Source: Gammaproteobacteria bacterium
GTDB lineage: Bacteria > Pseudomonadota > Gammaproteobacteria > Ga0077536
Direction: 5' to 3'
NCBI GenBank assembly: GCA_019747795.1
Contig: JAIEQK010000095.1
Location: 1-51,387, forward strand
Length of the DNA: 51,387 nt
This document shows, in pieces, positions 9,189 through 18,759 of the stretch. How positions within the stretch are numbered: position 1 is the stretch's first letter; every line of letters starts with the position of its first letter. The position numbers and the translations under genes were made by a program. Below the pieces are notes generated by a model. That model was not told where the DNA came from and did not search any database. It worked only from the letters and a program-made list of their open reading frames with translations.

Positions 9189-10931
9189 GTGGAGCACGCC
9201 TGGGACCAAGACAAGATCATCCGGGTCGACATGACCCGACTGTCCATCACCATCGAAGATTTTCCCTCCGCCTGGAAGCTGCTCGGCGGCCGCGCGCTGT
9301 CGGCCAAGATCCTGCTCGCAGAATGCGACCCGACCTGCGATCCGCTGGGCCCCGACAACGTCCTGGTCATGGCGCCCGGTACCCTGTCCGGCACCGCGGC
9401 CCCGACCTCCGGACGACTGTCCTTCGGCTGCAAGAGCCCGCTGACCAAGGGCATCAAGGAAGCCAACGTCGGCGGCAATCCCGGCCAGGACCTGATGAAG
9501 CTCGGCTACCGCGCGGTGATCGTCACCGGTCAGCCGGCCGACCGTGAGCGCCGCTATGGGCTCAAGGTCAACGAGAGCGGCGTCGAACTGGTGCCGGCCG
9601 ACGACTACAAGGGCATGTGGAACTACGCGCTGTGCGAGAAGCTGCTCGCCGACCAGCCGAAGAGCGCCTCGGTCATCTCCATCGGCCCGGCCGGCGAGAT
9701 GATGCTGAAGGGCGCCTCCATCGCCTGCACCGACGACAACAAGGCGCGCCGCCCGGCCCGCCAGGCCGCGCGCGGCGGCGTCGGCGCCGTGATGGGCGCG
9801 AAGGGGCTCAAGTGGGTGCTGGTCGACCCGGCCAAGCGCTCGCTGCGCCGCCCGGACGATCGCAAGGGCTTCTCCGCCTACGTGAAGGAGTTCGCCAAGG
9901 ACTACCGCGCCAGCCGCCACGCCAACTTCAAGTACGGCACGAGCGCGGTGGTGCCGGCGGCCAACATGCTGCACACCTTCCCCTACAAGAACCGCACCGA
10001 GGGCCGCAACCCCGAGTTCGAGCAGCTCGACGGCGCGCGCATCCGCGAATCCTTCGAGACCCGCGGTGGCGAGATGCACGCCTGCATGGCCGGCTGCATC
10101 GTGTCGTGCTCGAACATCGTTCATGACAAGGACGGCAACTACAAGACCTCGGCGCTGGAGTTCGAGACCCTGACCCTGCTGGGTTCCTGCTGCGCGATCA
10201 ACAACTGGGAAGACGTCGCCGAACTCGATCGCCTGTGCGATGAACTCGGCCTCGACACCATCGAGACGGGCGCCGCGATCGCGGTGTACATGGACTCGAA
10301 CGGCATGCCCTGGGGTGACGCCGAAGGCGCGAAGAAGCTGCTTGCCGAGGACGTGAACAACGGCACCGAGCTCGGCCGCAACATCGGTGACGGCGCGCTC
10401 GCCATCGGCACGGCGCGCAAGCATCACCGCATCCCGGTGGCCAAGGGCCAGGCGCTGCCGGCCTGGGATCCGCGTCCGCTGAAAGCGACCGGCATCACCT
10501 ACTGCACCAGCGCGCAGGGTGGCGATCACACCGCGGGTCTGGTGATCGATCCGAAGATCAGCGGTGAGAAGGCGGCCATCGCCTCGCAGGAAGTGCAGAT
10601 CGTCAACGCCGTGTGCGACTCCACCGGCTTCTGCATGTTCTTGGGGCCCACCATCGAGGAGACCGCGAAGTTCTTCACGCCGTTCTTCGGCGAGACCGTC
10701 ACGCGCGAGCAGATCGCCGACATCGGCTGGGAATGCCTGGCGGATGAGTGGGAGTTCAACGATCGCGCCGGCATGACGCTCGCCGACGACAGCATGGCGG
10801 AGTGCATGAGCACCGAGGGCATCGGCCCCGAGCACAGCATGAAGTTCGACGTGCCGGAAGAGATCGTGCGCATGGCCAAGGTGCGCCAGCCGGCCACCGA
10901 GAAGTTCTGGCGCCGCTCGCCGGCCGGTTGA
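9189..10931 (+). CDS. tungsten-dependent aldehyde:ferredoxin oxidoreductase family protein
   Basis: The 580-residue protein has the AOR fold. The N-terminal beta domain contains KLLGGRALSAKILL, GTAAPTSGRLSF and RGGVGAVMGAKGLK, which bind the bis-pterin tungsten cofactor. Helical domains follow with LCDELGLDTIETG (356-type DxxGLD), GGDHTAG (His447, proton relay) and CDSTGFC (Asp477, Cys482). The 4Fe-4S ligands are Cys299, Cys303, Cys307 and Cys482. The first three are spaced C-x3-C-x3-C rather than the C-x2-C-x3-C of Pyrococcus AOR. The family oxidises aldehydes, or reduces acids, with low-potential electrons from ferredoxin. The GTG start is supported by a GCGAGGA stretch 8 bp upstream. No partner ferredoxin, AorB or cofactor gene is adjacent. 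The neighbouring flavoprotein may be its redox partner, which is only a guess. Confidence 0.9.
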   Translation: MEHAWDQDKIIRVDMTRLSITIEDFPSAWKLLGGRALSAKILLAECDPTCDPLGPDNVLVMAPGTLSGTAAPTSGRLSFGCKSPLTKGIKEANVGGNPGQDLMKLGYRAVIVTGQPADRERRYGLKVNESGVELVPADDYKGMWNYALCEKLLADQPKSASVISIGPAGEMMLKGASIACTDDNKARRPARQAARGGVGAVMGAKGLKWVLVDPAKRSLRRPDDRKGFSAYVKEFAKDYRASRHANFKYGTSAVVPAANMLHTFPYKNRTEGRNPEFEQLDGARIRESFETRGGEMHACMAGCIVSCSNIVHDKDGNYKTSALEFETLTLLGSCCAINNWEDVAELDRLCDELGLDTIETGAAIAVYMDSNGMPWGDAEGAKKLLAEDVNNGTELGRNIGDGALAIGTARKHHRIPVAKGQALPAWDPRPLKATGITYCTSAQGGDHTAGLVIDPKISGEKAAIASQEVQIVNAVCDSTGFCMFLGPTIEETAKFFTPFFGETVTREQIADIGWECLADEWEFNDRAGMTLADDSMAECMSTEGIGPEHSMKFDVPEEIVRMAKVRQPATEKFWRRSPAG

Positions 10932-10978
10932 TCCCGGTCCGGCCTTGACGAGCCCGGTCCGCCGTCCGGCGGGCCGGC

Positions 10979-13453
10979 TCAGCCGGTGGTGCGGTCCGTG
11001 CCCCCGGCGACTCCGTTGCCCGGCGCGCTCCGCGCCGGCGCGACGCTCCCCACCGGGCGTACGCTCGGTCGCGGCTCCCGCTGCCCGAGCAGGCTTTCGT
11101 CGAAGCGCGTCACGCGACGCGGACCGTCGAACAGCTGCCCCTTCGCGAACTCGATGCCCATCTTGGCCAGCGCTTCGCGCACCGAGCGGCTGTCGGCGTG
11201 CTCCGCCACGGTCTTGAGGCCCAGCGCGCGCGCCACCCGCGACAGGCCCAGCACCACCTCGTAGTCCACCGAACTCGACAGCAGGTTGGCGACGAAGCTG
11301 CCGCGAATGCCGAGGTAGTCGACCTGCAGGGTCTTCAATACGTCGATGGCGCCGCCGCCGAAGCCGAGATCGCCGACCAGGAACTGGCAGCCGTCCTGCT
11401 TCAGCGTCGTGACGAAGTAGCGCACCACGTCGGCATGGCTGGCGAGGCTCGCCTCCGGCAGGCTGAAGCCGAGCCGCGGCGCGATGCGCGGGTGTTCGCG
11501 CACGCGACGTATGGCGTATTCCAGCAGGCGCTCGTCGGCGACCGAGGAGGCGCCGAGCGGCACGAGCGCGAGGCACATGTCCGACAGCGCGGGATGATCC
11601 GACACCAGCGCCTCGACCGCCGCGCCGATCAGCCAGCGATCGATGTCGCTGCCGAGCTGGTAGCGCGCGGCGAGATCCAGCATCTCGGGACGCGGGATGG
11701 GCTGGTCGTCGCTGGTGCGCACGCCGGCGGTGAGTTCACAGCGATCGCTCGGCAGGCTGGGCATGGTGGCGCACAGCGGCTGGTAGAACAGATCCAGGCG
11801 GCCGGCGTGCAGCGCCGACTGGATCTCGCCCACCCGTCGCAGCTCGCGCGCCTGGCTGTCTTCCTCCGGCGCGGTGGCCTCGAACAGCTGCACGCGGTTG
11901 CGTCCGAAGTGCTTGGCGCTGTAGCAGGCGGCGTCGGCCGCGCGCAGCAGGTGGGCGGTGTCCCGCACCTCCGGGCCGATCTCCACCACGCCGACACTGA
12001 TCGACACCGGCAGTTCGATGGACTGCCAGGTGAAGTCATGACTCTCCACGCCGGCGCGCACGCTCTCGCCGATGCCACGCGCGCGCTCGGCGTCGCAGCT
12101 GTAGAGCAGCGCGCAGAACTCATCGCCGCCGATGCGCGCCAGGGTGTCGGCGCCGCGAATGCGCGCGCGCATCACGTCCACCAGGCTGCGCAGCGCATGG
12201 TCGCCCGCGGCATGACCATAGGTGTCGTTGATGAACTTGAACTTGTCGATGTCGATGTAGAGCAGGGTGTGGGTCTTGCGCGGCGTGTCGCCCGCCTGGC
12301 GCAGCAGTTTGCCCAGGCGCCGCTCGAACTCCGCGCGGTTGATGCAGCCGGTCAGCGTGTCGTGGGTCGCGCGCCAGGCGATGGACTCGACGCGCTGGCG
12401 TCGCGCGGTGACGTCGCGCAGCAGCACCGACACGCCGACGAAGCTGCCGTCGGCGTCGGTCAGCGGCGTGAAGCTGTAGTCGACGCCGAAGGCCACGCCA
12501 TCCTGGCGAATGAGCTGGGCCTGGTCGTGCATGCGCTGGCTGGTGAGAGTGAGGCGCGCCTCGGCGAGGATCGCCTCGGTGCGGTTGTGCGGTTCCCGTC
12601 CGTAGACGATGCGCAGGCAGTCGCCGAGGGGCTTGCCGACCAGTTCAGCGGCGGTCGCGCCGAGCAGCTGCTCGGCGAAGGGATTGACGTAGTCCACGCG
12701 GCCGGCGGCGTCGGTGCCGAGCAGCGCATCGCCCAGGTGGTGCAGCAGCCGGTACTGGCGCGCGTCGCGCGCCAGGCGCTGGTCGAGTTCGTCCAGCGCG
12801 CGCTCCGCGCCGGCCAGCGACAGGGGTGCGCTCTGGGCGTGCTCGCCGGTCACCGCCAGCAGGCGACGCACCACCGAGGCGAGCGCCTCGTGGCGACGGA
12901 AATAGACCCCGGCGACGAGCGCGAGGGTGGCCATGGTGAGCGCGATCCACGGCACGATGCCGGGATGGCGGCCGTCGTGCAGGACGCCGCCGGTCGCCAG
13001 CAGGCCAAGGGCGGCGAGGAAACAGACGTAGGCTTGCGGACGTTCGCCGAGCACCGGGATGGCGACCAGCGCCACGCCCAGGGCCGCGCTCAACAGGGTC
13101 GCCAGCGCCATGCCGTCGGCGCCAGGCACGAAGAGCGCGAGTCCCGAACCCCAGGCCAGGCCCAGGACGGCGGCGAGGCCAACCTCGAGCGAAGCCTGGC
13201 CGCCTGCGCGCGGCCCGGCCTTCGACCACTGCTCGAGCACCACCGTCAGCAGCACGAAGCCGCTCCAGGCACCGAGCAGGGCCGGCGCGGTGCCCTCCCA
13301 CAGCGCCGCGGCGACACCGGCCAGGGCGGCCACGTGCGTCACCAGCCAGACGCGGCCGAGCGTCGCCTGCACCGTCGCGGGCGCGGCGCCGGGCCTGATT
13401 ACGGCATGGCGCTCGGGAGCGGGCGCCTGCTGCGCGCCAGGGTCGTCGTTCAT
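10979..13453 (-). CDS. membrane PAS-GGDEF protein with degenerate EAL domain (probable diguanylate cyclase)
   Basis: The 824-residue protein has four parts. First, about six hydrophobic segments (roughly residues 30-190) form a membrane sensor module. A PAS domain follows (GDALLGTDAAGRVDYVNPFAEQLLG). The GGDEF domain has an intact active site, IGGDEF, and the inhibitory RxxD site (RGAD) five residues before it. The C-terminal domain is EAL-like but lacks the catalytic set: the EAL position reads ELTAG, ITES is LPEAS, DDFGTG is GDLGFGGG, and the LKID lysine is missing. It should make c-di-GMP and probably only bind, not cleave, it. I chose the ATG at 13453, with GAGGA upstream, over a GTG at 13471. 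Two CRP-like sites precede it. It converges with the AOR gene. Confidence 0.9.
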   Translation of the reverse strand: MNDDPGAQQAPAPERHAVIRPGAAPATVQATLGRVWLVTHVAALAGVAAALWEGTAPALLGAWSGFVLLTVVLEQWSKAGPRAGGQASLEVGLAAVLGLAWGSGLALFVPGADGMALATLLSAALGVALVAIPVLGERPQAYVCFLAALGLLATGGVLHDGRHPGIVPWIALTMATLALVAGVYFRRHEALASVVRRLLAVTGEHAQSAPLSLAGAERALDELDQRLARDARQYRLLHHLGDALLGTDAAGRVDYVNPFAEQLLGATAAELVGKPLGDCLRIVYGREPHNRTEAILAEARLTLTSQRMHDQAQLIRQDGVAFGVDYSFTPLTDADGSFVGVSVLLRDVTARRQRVESIAWRATHDTLTGCINRAEFERRLGKLLRQAGDTPRKTHTLLYIDIDKFKFINDTYGHAAGDHALRSLVDVMRARIRGADTLARIGGDEFCALLYSCDAERARGIGESVRAGVESHDFTWQSIELPVSISVGVVEIGPEVRDTAHLLRAADAACYSAKHFGRNRVQLFEATAPEEDSQARELRRVGEIQSALHAGRLDLFYQPLCATMPSLPSDRCELTAGVRTSDDQPIPRPEMLDLAARYQLGSDIDRWLIGAAVEALVSDHPALSDMCLALVPLGASSVADERLLEYAIRRVREHPRIAPRLGFSLPEASLASHADVVRYFVTTLKQDGCQFLVGDLGFGGGAIDVLKTLQVDYLGIRGSFVANLLSSSVDYEVVLGLSRVARALGLKTVAEHADSRSVREALAKMGIEFAKGQLFDGPRRVTRFDESLLGQREPRPSVRPVGSVAPARSAPGNGVAGGTDRTTG

Positions 13454-13501
13454 CTCGGTCCTCACGGACACCGCCGGACCCGCGCGCGAGGTGCCGCGGG
13501 G

Positions 13502-13583
13502 CTTTGTAAATTATTGTGTCGGCGGTGGGCGGCGCAGTGACTGTGGTCACAGGCGCGCCCGTGAGGTGCGTGATCGCGGTCAC
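13502..13583 (-). promoter_or_regulatory. promoter of the GGDEF gene with two CRP-like GTGA-N6-TCAC sites
   Basis: On the minus strand, AATAAT (13515 to 13510) is a good -10 with no good -35. Two GTGA-N6-TCAC palindromes lie upstream, at 13537-13550 and 13570-13583, with centres exactly 33 bp apart (about three helical turns). If transcription starts near 13502, the sites centre near -41.5 and -74.5, the standard class II and upstream CRP positions. This predicts activation by a CRP/Clp-family protein. A leader of about 50 nt precedes the ATG at 13453. The 184-bp gap between this gene and argG holds nothing else that I see. Confidence 0.55.
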
Positions 13584-13637
13584 GCGCCCGGCAGTGAGGG
13601 AGGACCGCCGCGCTGAGCGCGCGGCGGTGGAGGGGGG

Positions 13638-14855
<1,218 letters not shown>

Positions 14856-14942
14856 GAGGCGCATCGGGGTGGTGGTGAAGGGAGCGGCATTGTGCCGAGC
14901 GCGGAGGCCGAGATCCAGCGCGCCCCAGGCGCGCCGTGTGGG

Positions 14943-16643
14943 TCAACGCCAGCGCACCTGGCCGTGGGCCTCGTCCAAGAAAAGGCGCGGGCAGCGCGCC
15001 AGCACCGCGCGCAGGTCGGCCTCGGCCAGGCCGAAGTCCGGCGCGAGCGCGGCCGCGCAGGCGGTCCAGTCGCCGACCAGGCCGGCAGCGTCGCGCGTGC
15101 CGTGCAGGACGAGGTACTCCAACACCGCGCTGCCGACGCGCGCCGCCTCGAGTTCGCGCCGGGTACGCGCCTGCAGGGCATCCAGTTCGCCGAAGCGCGT
15201 GGCGAGCGCGGTGACGAAGGACGCCATCCAGCCGTCCATGCCGAGTTCCTGCTCGAGCGACTCGCGCGTCACGACGATGACCGTGGCGGCGGTGCTCGCG
15301 CGCACGCTCGCGGTGCGCGGCTGGCTCGCGAACACCGCGGTCTCGCCGAACACCTCGCCGGGTCCCAGCCGGCGCAGGGTGACCTCCTGGCTGCCCTCGC
15401 GACGGAACACCTCGCACAGGCCCTCGGTGACGATGAAGGCCTCGTCGCCGGCTTCGCCCTCGCGCACGATGAGCTGGCCGGCGGCGAAGGAACGGGTCGC
15501 GAACCACGCGCCGGCGCGCAGGAAGCCCTCCAGGTCGGCCTTCAGTTCCTGCACCGACTGGTGACGCTGCGCCGGATCTGCCGCCAGCGCCTTCATCGCG
15601 ATGCGCGCGAGGCCGGGCGGGATGTCGCGGCGCGGCTGCACCTGGTCGGGCGGCAGGATGTGGCTCTGCAGGGCGGCGTCGATGCGCTCGTCGGTGTCGC
15701 GCCCGACATGCGGCGCCTGGCCACAGAGGACCTGGTACAGCGTGCCGCCCAGCGCGAACACGTCGGTGCGCTGGTCGATGAGATCGAGCCGGCCGCGCGC
15801 CTGCTCCGGCGCCATGTAGCCGATGGTGCCGACGATCGCGCCCTCGTCATCGCCGACCACGCCCGCGCCGCGCGCGATCTGCACCGCCTCGCCGCCCTCG
15901 GACGGCCGGCTGCCCGCCAGCAGTCGCGCGATGCCCCAGTCCATCACGTACACCTGGCCGAAAGAGCCGACCATGATGTTGTCCGGCTTCAGATCGCGAT
16001 GGATGACGCCGCGCGCGTGGGCGAAGCTCACCGCGTCGCAGACCTTGATCAGGATCTCGATCAGGCTGCGCAGCGCGCCGCGGCTGCGATCGTTGGCGCA
16101 CAGGAGCGCGGTCAGGGTCATGCCCTGCACCTGCTTCATGGTGAAGTAGTAGCGGCCTTCGGCGTCGACGCCGAGATCGTGCACCGGCACGATGTTGGGA
16201 TGATCGAGCTGCGCGGTGATCTGCGCCTCTTCGACGAAGCGCAGCGCGGCGCGCGGCCGCGACACGCCGACCCGCTCCAGCACCTTGGTCGCGACGCTGC
16301 GCAACAGCAGGCGATCGCGCGCGGCGTGCACCGCGCCGAAGCCGCCGCGACCGAGCAGGGCGAGGGTCTCGAGGCGTTTCTCCGGCGTGAAGAAGCCGGG
16401 TTGCAGCGCCGGCGCGGCGGCCACCGCGCCGGCCGAGGGGCGCGCCGCCAGTTCTTCCAGGGTGCGGGTATCGTTCGCCGCGACGGTCGGCGGCGACTGC
16501 ATCACAAGGGTCGCATCCCCTTCGGTGCTGGCCGAGGTCGAGAGCATCCAAAGGGGAATGTGACAGGTGACGGTGGCGTCGGCGGCTTCGGTCGCGTCGT
16601 CCGGCGGTCCGCCGGGCGGTGGCTCGCGTTCCTCCATGATCAT
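14943..16643 (-). CDS. Hanks-type Ser/Thr protein kinase with C-terminal cyclic-nucleotide-binding domain
   Basis: The 566-residue protein has a proline-rich N-terminal tail. The kinase domain spans about residues 90-380: a glycine loop GRGGFGAV (98-105), the ATP lysine in VATKVL (Lys120), Glu139, the catalytic loop HRDLKPDN (Asp217), DWG in place of DFG (Asp235) and YMAPEQARG. No transmembrane segment is seen, so it is probably cytosolic. The C terminus (about 405-520) is a cNMP-binding domain with a complete phosphate-binding cassette, PGEVFGETAVFASQPRTASV, including the Glu and Arg that hold the nucleotide. It may therefore be switched by cAMP or cGMP. GGAGG lies upstream of two in-frame ATGs (16643 and 16637), and either could start the protein. 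A TATGAT -10-like element lies at 16670-16675. Confidence 0.9.
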   Translation of the reverse strand: MIMEEREPPPGGPPDDATEAADATVTCHIPLWMLSTSASTEGDATLVMQSPPTVAANDTRTLEELAARPSAGAVAAAPALQPGFFTPEKRLETLALLGRGGFGAVHAARDRLLLRSVATKVLERVGVSRPRAALRFVEEAQITAQLDHPNIVPVHDLGVDAEGRYYFTMKQVQGMTLTALLCANDRSRGALRSLIEILIKVCDAVSFAHARGVIHRDLKPDNIMVGSFGQVYVMDWGIARLLAGSRPSEGGEAVQIARGAGVVGDDEGAIVGTIGYMAPEQARGRLDLIDQRTDVFALGGTLYQVLCGQAPHVGRDTDERIDAALQSHILPPDQVQPRRDIPPGLARIAMKALAADPAQRHQSVQELKADLEGFLRAGAWFATRSFAAGQLIVREGEAGDEAFIVTEGLCEVFRREGSQEVTLRRLGPGEVFGETAVFASQPRTASVRASTAATVIVVTRESLEQELGMDGWMASFVTALATRFGELDALQARTRRELEAARVGSAVLEYLVLHGTRDAAGLVGDWTACAAALAPDFGLAEADLRAVLARCPRLFLDEAHGQVRWR

Positions 16644-16718
16644 GGTCCTCCGGGCGCCAATGCCGCCCCATCATAGCCGAGCGTCGGCGCCGGCCGGCAA
16701 GCGAGGTCCCTTTTCGCG

Positions 16719-17129
16719 CTACTCCGAGCGCGTGAGCGCGGCGCGGAACAAGACGCGCGGCGGCGTCTCGCCCGCGGCGCGGAAATCGGCGACGAGCGGC
16801 AGGTGGACCGCAAGCCACTCGCGCGGCGTGTCGACCAGGTTGGTCACCAGGCGCACGCCGGGCGCGTCGTCGAATTCGACCAGCGCGACGATGTAGGGCA
16901 GCGGACCCTGGTAGCGCGGATCGAAGCGATGGCTGACCTCGGTCCAGCTGTACAGGCGCGCCCTGCCTGCGACCGCGCGCCAGCCGATGTCGCTGGCGCG
17001 GCAGTGTGGACAGCGCGGCATCGGGTACCAGTGATGACGCCGGCAGGCGTCGCACCAGGGCAAGCGCAGTTCACCTGCGGCGAGCCAGCGGTTGAAGGCC
17101 GTGAACTCCGGCGCGAGCGCGTCGCTCAT
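16719..17129 (-). CDS. DUF35 zinc-ribbon/OB-fold protein, partner of the adjacent thiolase-like protein
   Basis: The 136-residue protein has the DUF35 layout: an N-terminal helix, then a zinc ribbon with CDAC and CPHC pairs (about residues 26-43), then an OB fold (ARLYSWTEVSHRF, YIVALVEFDDAPGVRLVTNL). DUF35 proteins form complexes with thiolase-like enzymes and hold the acyl-CoA substrate. In steroid side-chain degradation, the Ltp2-DUF35 pair is an aldolase. The start codon overlaps the stop of the thiolase-like gene (ATGA), which implies translational coupling and a 1:1 complex. No enzymatic residues of its own are expected. Confidence 0.88.
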   Translation of the reverse strand: MSDALAPEFTAFNRWLAAGELRLPWCDACRRHHWYPMPRCPHCRASDIGWRAVAGRARLYSWTEVSHRFDPRYQGPLPYIVALVEFDDAPGVRLVTNLVDTPREWLAVHLPLVADFRAAGETPPRVLFRAALTRSE

Positions 17130-18283
17130 CGCCGGTCGCGTCCGAGCAGCAGCACGCCGTAGTCGGGAATCGACCACCCACCGACAAGACCTATCTCGGC
17201 GCTCGCGACCTGCGCCGCGCCGGCCTGGCCGCGCAGCTGGCGCACCGCTTCCAGCACGTGCTCGACGCCCAGCAGGTAGCTGTGCGCGAGCAGGCCGCCA
17301 TGGGTGTTGACCGGCAGGCCGCCGTGCACGCCGATGCCGCGTTCGCGCACCAGCGCCGGCGCCTCGCCGCGCGCGCAGAAGCCGAGGTCTTCCAACTGCA
17401 CCAGCAGCGAAATCGTGAAGCAGTCGTAGAGCTCGGCGAAGTCGATGTCGCCGCGCGTGATGCCGGCCTCGGCGAGCGCCGCTTCCATCGCGCGATGCGC
17501 GCCGGTCACGCGCACTATCTCGCGCTGCTGGGTGAAGATGTCGTCGCCGGTGAAGGGCTCGCTCGCGAAGCGCGAGGCCAGCACCTTGACCGGCGGCTGG
17601 CGCAGGTCCCGCGCGCGCTCGAGCGAGGTCATGATGAAGGCGCCGACGCCGTCGCTGATCAGGCAGCAGTCGGCGACCCGCATCGGCTCGGCGACGAGGC
17701 GCGAGTCGTAGTAGCCCTCGCGCGTCAGCGGCTTCCTGTTCTGCGCGAGCGGGTTCAACAGCGCATTGTCGCGATGGGCGATGGCGACCGCGGCCAGGTC
17801 GTCGGGCGTCATGCCGTACTCGTGCATGTAGCGTCGCGCCCACAGCGCGAAGTAGGTCGGCTGGGCGTTGAAGCCGTAGGGCTTCTCGAAGGCCATCTTG
17901 GCCGGGTACATGTCGTGGAAGCCGTAGGGACCGCCGGCGCGCGAGCCCCAGTCGACGCCGAAGTAGTACAGTACCGTGCGCGCGCGACCGCCGCGAATGG
18001 CGAGCTGCGCGAGTTCCGGTGCGCAGGCGTTGCCGGCGCCACCGAAGGACGTGCCGCCGTCGAAGCCGCGCTCGATGCCGAACTGCGCGGCAATGAATTC
18101 CCGCGGCACGGTGTGCGGCATGATCACGCCGTCGGTGATGATGCCGTCTATGTCGCTGGCATCGAGCCCGGCGTCGTCGAGCGCGGCCTGCACCGCCTCC
18201 ACCGCGAGCGTGCGCAGCGGCCGGTCCGCTCGCCGCACCGGGCGGGTCTGGCCGATGCCGACGATGGCGATGTCGGTGCTCAT
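17126..18283 (-). CDS. thiolase-like (Ltp/SCP-x type) protein, probable aldolase or lipid-transfer enzyme
   Basis: The 385-residue thiolase-fold protein begins MSTDIAIVGIGQTRP and has YGMTPDDLAAVAIAHRDNA, ELYDCFTISLLVQLEDLG and NTHGGLLAHSYLLG. At the place of the usual nucleophilic Cys (NRxCSSG in true thiolases) it reads SFGGAGNACAP, so by eye the nucleophile is Ala. That is expected for the Ltp2-type thiolase-like aldolases, which cleave hydroxyacyl-CoA without Cys and work with a DUF35 partner; such a partner is encoded directly downstream with an ATGA overlap. The ELYDCF tyrosine is a candidate active-site residue. An upstream in-frame GTG (18406) lies inside the VOC gene and was rejected. 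The substrate is unknown; a branched or steroid-like acyl-CoA is plausible. Confidence 0.85.
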   Translation of the reverse strand: MSTDIAIVGIGQTRPVRRADRPLRTLAVEAVQAALDDAGLDASDIDGIITDGVIMPHTVPREFIAAQFGIERGFDGGTSFGGAGNACAPELAQLAIRGGRARTVLYYFGVDWGSRAGGPYGFHDMYPAKMAFEKPYGFNAQPTYFALWARRYMHEYGMTPDDLAAVAIAHRDNALLNPLAQNRKPLTREGYYDSRLVAEPMRVADCCLISDGVGAFIMTSLERARDLRQPPVKVLASRFASEPFTGDDIFTQQREIVRVTGAHRAMEAALAEAGITRGDIDFAELYDCFTISLLVQLEDLGFCARGEAPALVRERGIGVHGGLPVNTHGGLLAHSYLLGVEHVLEAVRQLRGQAGAAQVASAEIGLVGGWSIPDYGVLLLGRDRR

Positions 18284-18300
18284 GCGATCGGCGAGCACAC

Positions 18301-18329
18301 GCCGCGCGCCAAGGAGCTTGGCGCGCGGC
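18301..18329. terminator. perfect 13-bp GC hairpin between VOC and thiolase-like genes
   Basis: GCCGCGCGCCAAG, a GAG loop and CTTGGCGCGCGGC form a perfect 13-bp stem just after the VOC stop. No T-run follows on either strand, so it may be a factor-dependent terminator or a processing site that separates the VOC gene from the thiolase/DUF35 pair. No other element is seen between the two genes. Confidence 0.5.
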
Positions 18330-18335
18330 GGCGCA

Positions 18336-18701
18336 TCACATGTTGAAGAAGCAGAGCTTGTTGCCGTCGAGATCGCGGAAGTAGCCGGCGTAGAAGCCGT
18401 CGCCACGATCGCCGGGCGCGCCTTCGTCGCTGCCGCCGAGCGCCAGCGCCTTGGCGTGCAGCGCCGGGATCTGGGTCTTGTCGGCGATGTAGAGCGCGGT
18501 CATGTTGCCGTTGCCCGGCGTCGCCGCCTTGCCGTCGAAGGGCTTGATGATGCACACCATGGGCGCCTCGGGCGAGGTGCCCCAGGCGATGAAGCGCTCG
18601 TTCTGCATGGCGCGCTTCGCGCCCAGCATGGCGAACAGCTCATCGTAGAAATGCGCGGCCTGTTCGATCTTGTTGGTGCCGAGCGTGACGTAACCGATCA
18701 T
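18336..18701 (-). CDS. VOC (glyoxalase/bleomycin-resistance) family protein
   Basis: The 121-residue protein has two beta-alpha-beta-beta-beta halves typical of the vicinal oxygen chelate fold. It begins MIGYVTLGTNKIEQAAHFYDELF and ends with GFYAGYFRDLDGNKLCFFNM, the usual C-terminal metal-side strand of the family. VOC enzymes include lactoylglutathione lyase, extradiol dioxygenases and fosfomycin or bleomycin resistance proteins. This subgroup with GYVTLGTNKI is common in proteobacteria and has no assigned reaction. A GGAGGA ribosome-binding site lies directly before the ATG. A strong hairpin follows the stop. The protein is short and single-domain, so it should work as a dimer. Confidence 0.88.
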   Translation of the reverse strand: MIGYVTLGTNKIEQAAHFYDELFAMLGAKRAMQNERFIAWGTSPEAPMVCIIKPFDGKAATPGNGNMTALYIADKTQIPALHAKALALGGSDEGAPGDRGDGFYAGYFRDLDGNKLCFFNM

Positions 18702-18759
18702 GGGAATCCTCCGGTGCGTTCCAGTGGGCGCGCCGCGGCGCGGCGCCGGTCGGATGATA

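Noticed and set aside
10932-10978. Terminator between the convergent AOR and GGDEF genes
   Set aside because: Only a short CCGCC/GGCGG pairing exists, with no T-run; GC-rich DNA gives such pairings by chance.
9171-11576. Long minus-strand open frame opposite the AOR gene (801 codons)
   Set aside because: It is the mirror of well-supported AOR and GGDEF genes, contains no family motifs, and shows the Arg/Ala/Gly/His bias typical of antisense frames in GC-rich DNA.
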